Source: Haloarcula japonica DSM 6131 (lineage in GTDB: Archaea; Halobacteriota; Halobacteria; Halobacteriales; Haloarculaceae). Taken from it: DNA of 64,000 nucleotides. The stretch is from contig NZ_AOLY01000006.1 in the NCBI RefSeq assembly GCF_000336635.1, positions 38,580 to 102,579 on the forward strand, in the 5' to 3' direction. The notes below the pieces were generated by a model that worked only from the letters and a program-made list of their open reading frames with translations, was not told where the DNA came from and did not search any database. Below, one piece after another: positions 62,689 to 64,000 of the stretch (positions are counted from its first letter, which is position 1; each line of letters opens with the position of its first letter). Position numbers and translations under genes: made by a program.

Positions 62689-64000
62689 ATGCACCATCCA
62701 GGCCCGCCGCGGTTCGCCGCCGTCGGCGAATCTGTCGAACTGGCCCCGCGTCAGCCCGAGCCCGACATGGCCGCCGAGTGGCGGCTAGCCGAGCGACCGG
62801 CAGCGAGCACGGCGACGCTCGGCGACGGCCCGGTCTGTCACCTCGAACCCGACGTGCCGGGCGTCTACCGAGCAGCGGTGTCGACAGCCGATGAGACACA
62901 CGAACAGGTCGTCCGAGCGTTCCCGGCAGTCACCGAGACGGCCCGATTCAGCGTCACGGCGAAGGACTTCGACTGCGACGGCGATACCGCCGACCTCGCC
63001 GACCGCGCCATCGTCATCGGGAAATTCAACGACTTCACGATGGGGACCCACTGGGCCGAACGCGACGGGGACGAGTGGGTTATCGAGGCCGACCTGCCGC
63101 CGGGGACCCACCACGCTATCTTCAGCTTCGACGGCTCCTTCGAGTCGACCGCGACCGACGAGGCCACCGTCGAAGGCCCCGGTCGACCGCGGGTCGAACT
63201 CACCAGTGAAACGGTAGATGAGGTCCTCGTCGTCTCGGCGGACGCCCACGCGGCCCCGTCGGGGAGCGAGCCGGAAGTCGAGTTCTACCTCGACGGCCGG
63301 GACGCGCTGGCGGAGTCGGCCGTGATTATCGACGGCGACGAACTCCGGGTGCCGCGCGAAGCCCTGCCCGAAACGGCTCGGATTCACGCGGTGGCCGTCG
63401 CCGAACGCCACAGCGTCGCAGACACGCTGGTCATAGGGCACGACGGTGAGACTGGAGAGGCGACCGCTGACGACACAGCGACCGTCTCACGGCCGGCCGA
63501 CCCGCCGGCCTGGGCCGGCGACGCCACCATCTACGAGATATTCGTCCGGTCGTTCGCCGGTGAAACCGTCGACACGACCTTCGAGGCCATCGAGCGGCGG
63601 GTCCCCTACATCGAGTCGCTGGGCGTCGACGTGGTGTGGCTCACGCCAATCCAGGCGAGTCCGACCCGGCACGGCTACCACATCACGGACTTCTTCGACA
63701 CCGCCACGGACCTGGGGACGCGCGAGGAGTTCGAATCGCTGGTCGACCGGTTTCACGACGCCGGGATTCGAGTCATCTTTGATCTGGTCATCAACCACAG
63801 TTCGCGGGACCATCCGGCGTTCCAGCTCCACCGAGCCGGCGTCCCCGAGTACGAAGACTACTACGAGCGAATCCCGGCGTCGCAAGATGTCTCCGACGTC
63901 GATTGGGCGGGCGAGGACGCACCGGGGCACTACTTCAACTGGACGCGGATTCCGAACCTCAACTACGACTCGCTCGAACGAATGAGATCGGAAGAGCGGT
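62689..64000 (+). CDS. GH13 alpha-amylase family enzyme, C-terminus cut by window edge
   Basis: The visible 437 residues contain an N-terminal beta-sandwich module (1-about 260, with a carbohydrate-binding-like segment), then the (beta/alpha)8 barrel: VTIYEIFVRSF-like (ATIYEIFVRSFAGE), VDVVWLTPIQASPT, and region I DLVINHSS. The catalytic aspartate, glutamate and later histidine lie beyond the window. No signal peptide is seen, so it appears cytosolic. It is divergent from the sugar importer, so it would break down the imported dextrin. Confidence 0.88.
   Translation, partial: MHHPGPPRFAAVGESVELAPRQPEPDMAAEWRLAERPAASTATLGDGPVCHLEPDVPGVYRAAVSTADETHEQVVRAFPAVTETARFSVTAKDFDCDGDTADLADRAIVIGKFNDFTMGTHWAERDGDEWVIEADLPPGTHHAIFSFDGSFESTATDEATVEGPGRPRVELTSETVDEVLVVSADAHAAPSGSEPEVEFYLDGRDALAESAVIIDGDELRVPREALPETARIHAVAVAERHSVADTLVIGHDGETGEATADDTATVSRPADPPAWAGDATIYEIFVRSFAGETVDTTFEAIERRVPYIESLGVDVVWLTPIQASPTRHGYHITDFFDTATDLGTREEFESLVDRFHDAGIRVIFDLVINHSSRDHPAFQLHRAGVPEYEDYYERIPASQDVSDVDWAGEDAPGHYFNWTRIPNLNYDSLERMRSEER

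Overview
The window is a piece of a haloarchaeal (class Halobacteria) chromosome, probably Haloarcula-like. The evidence is high-GC coding sequence, strongly acidic proteins, TATA boxes 25-30 bp upstream of start codons that imply leaderless mRNAs, tRNAs without encoded CCA, and many haloarchaea-restricted families (RdfA, archaea-specific SMC-related protein, Azf-type glucose-6-phosphate dehydrogenase, doublet histone, fused cytochrome oxidase I/III). Genes are tightly packed. I see no insertion sequence, CRISPR array, rRNA or replication origin. The sequence opens inside a NUDIX gene and closes inside an alpha-amylase gene.

Left part (1-24.9 kb): a class V aminotransferase; the cell-shape pair rdfA plus an SMC-like ATPase with eroded nucleotide-binding motifs; two crcB fluoride channels; a HerA-like ATPase; two adjacent Pcm-type methyltransferases with a zinc-finger gene; an M29-like aminopeptidase; type II GAPDH; a YfcE-like phosphoesterase; a divergent PIN-protein/RNA-ligase pair with a convergent UvrD-type helicase; two small transcription regulators; a quinol-type nitric oxide reductase with a palindrome around its TATA box; an alpha/beta hydrolase fused to a membrane domain; and a VOC dioxygenase.

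Middle (24.9-48.3 kb): archaeal CoaD; an ECF nickel/cobalt importer (cbiM, a CbiN-like gene, cbiQ, cbiO) divergent from nikR across an operator-like intergenic region; tRNA(CAU) and tRNA-Asn beside the CCA-adding enzyme; a chromatin/ssDNA cluster in the order rpa2, doublet histone, histone-deacetylase-family protein; tRNA-Arg followed by repeated copies of its own 3' end, an integration scar; azf and mptD; the aerobic terminal oxidase operon coxB-coxAC-coxD; a histidine kinase; an ABC exporter; and tRNA-Val (again with a copied 3' end), a zinc-ribbon microprotein and tRNA-Phe.

Right part (48.3-64 kb): an SAM methyltransferase, Hsp20, a large D-lactate/glycolate-type FAD/Fe-S dehydrogenase, a membrane histidine kinase, tandem cold-shock genes, a DUF429 gene with a duplicated 3' end, small zinc-finger genes, a sugar nucleotidyltransferase, and a maltose-type ABC importer (binding protein and two permeases) divergent from a GH13 alpha-amylase. 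The last group looks like a maltodextrin uptake and breakdown locus.

The most interesting points are the atypical SMC-like protein beside rdfA, the RNA-ligase/PIN pair, the histone-deacetylase linkage with a nearly lysine-free histone, the two tRNA-end scars, and two palindromes that bracket TATA boxes. Function calls rest on motif recognition alone; no database search was run.
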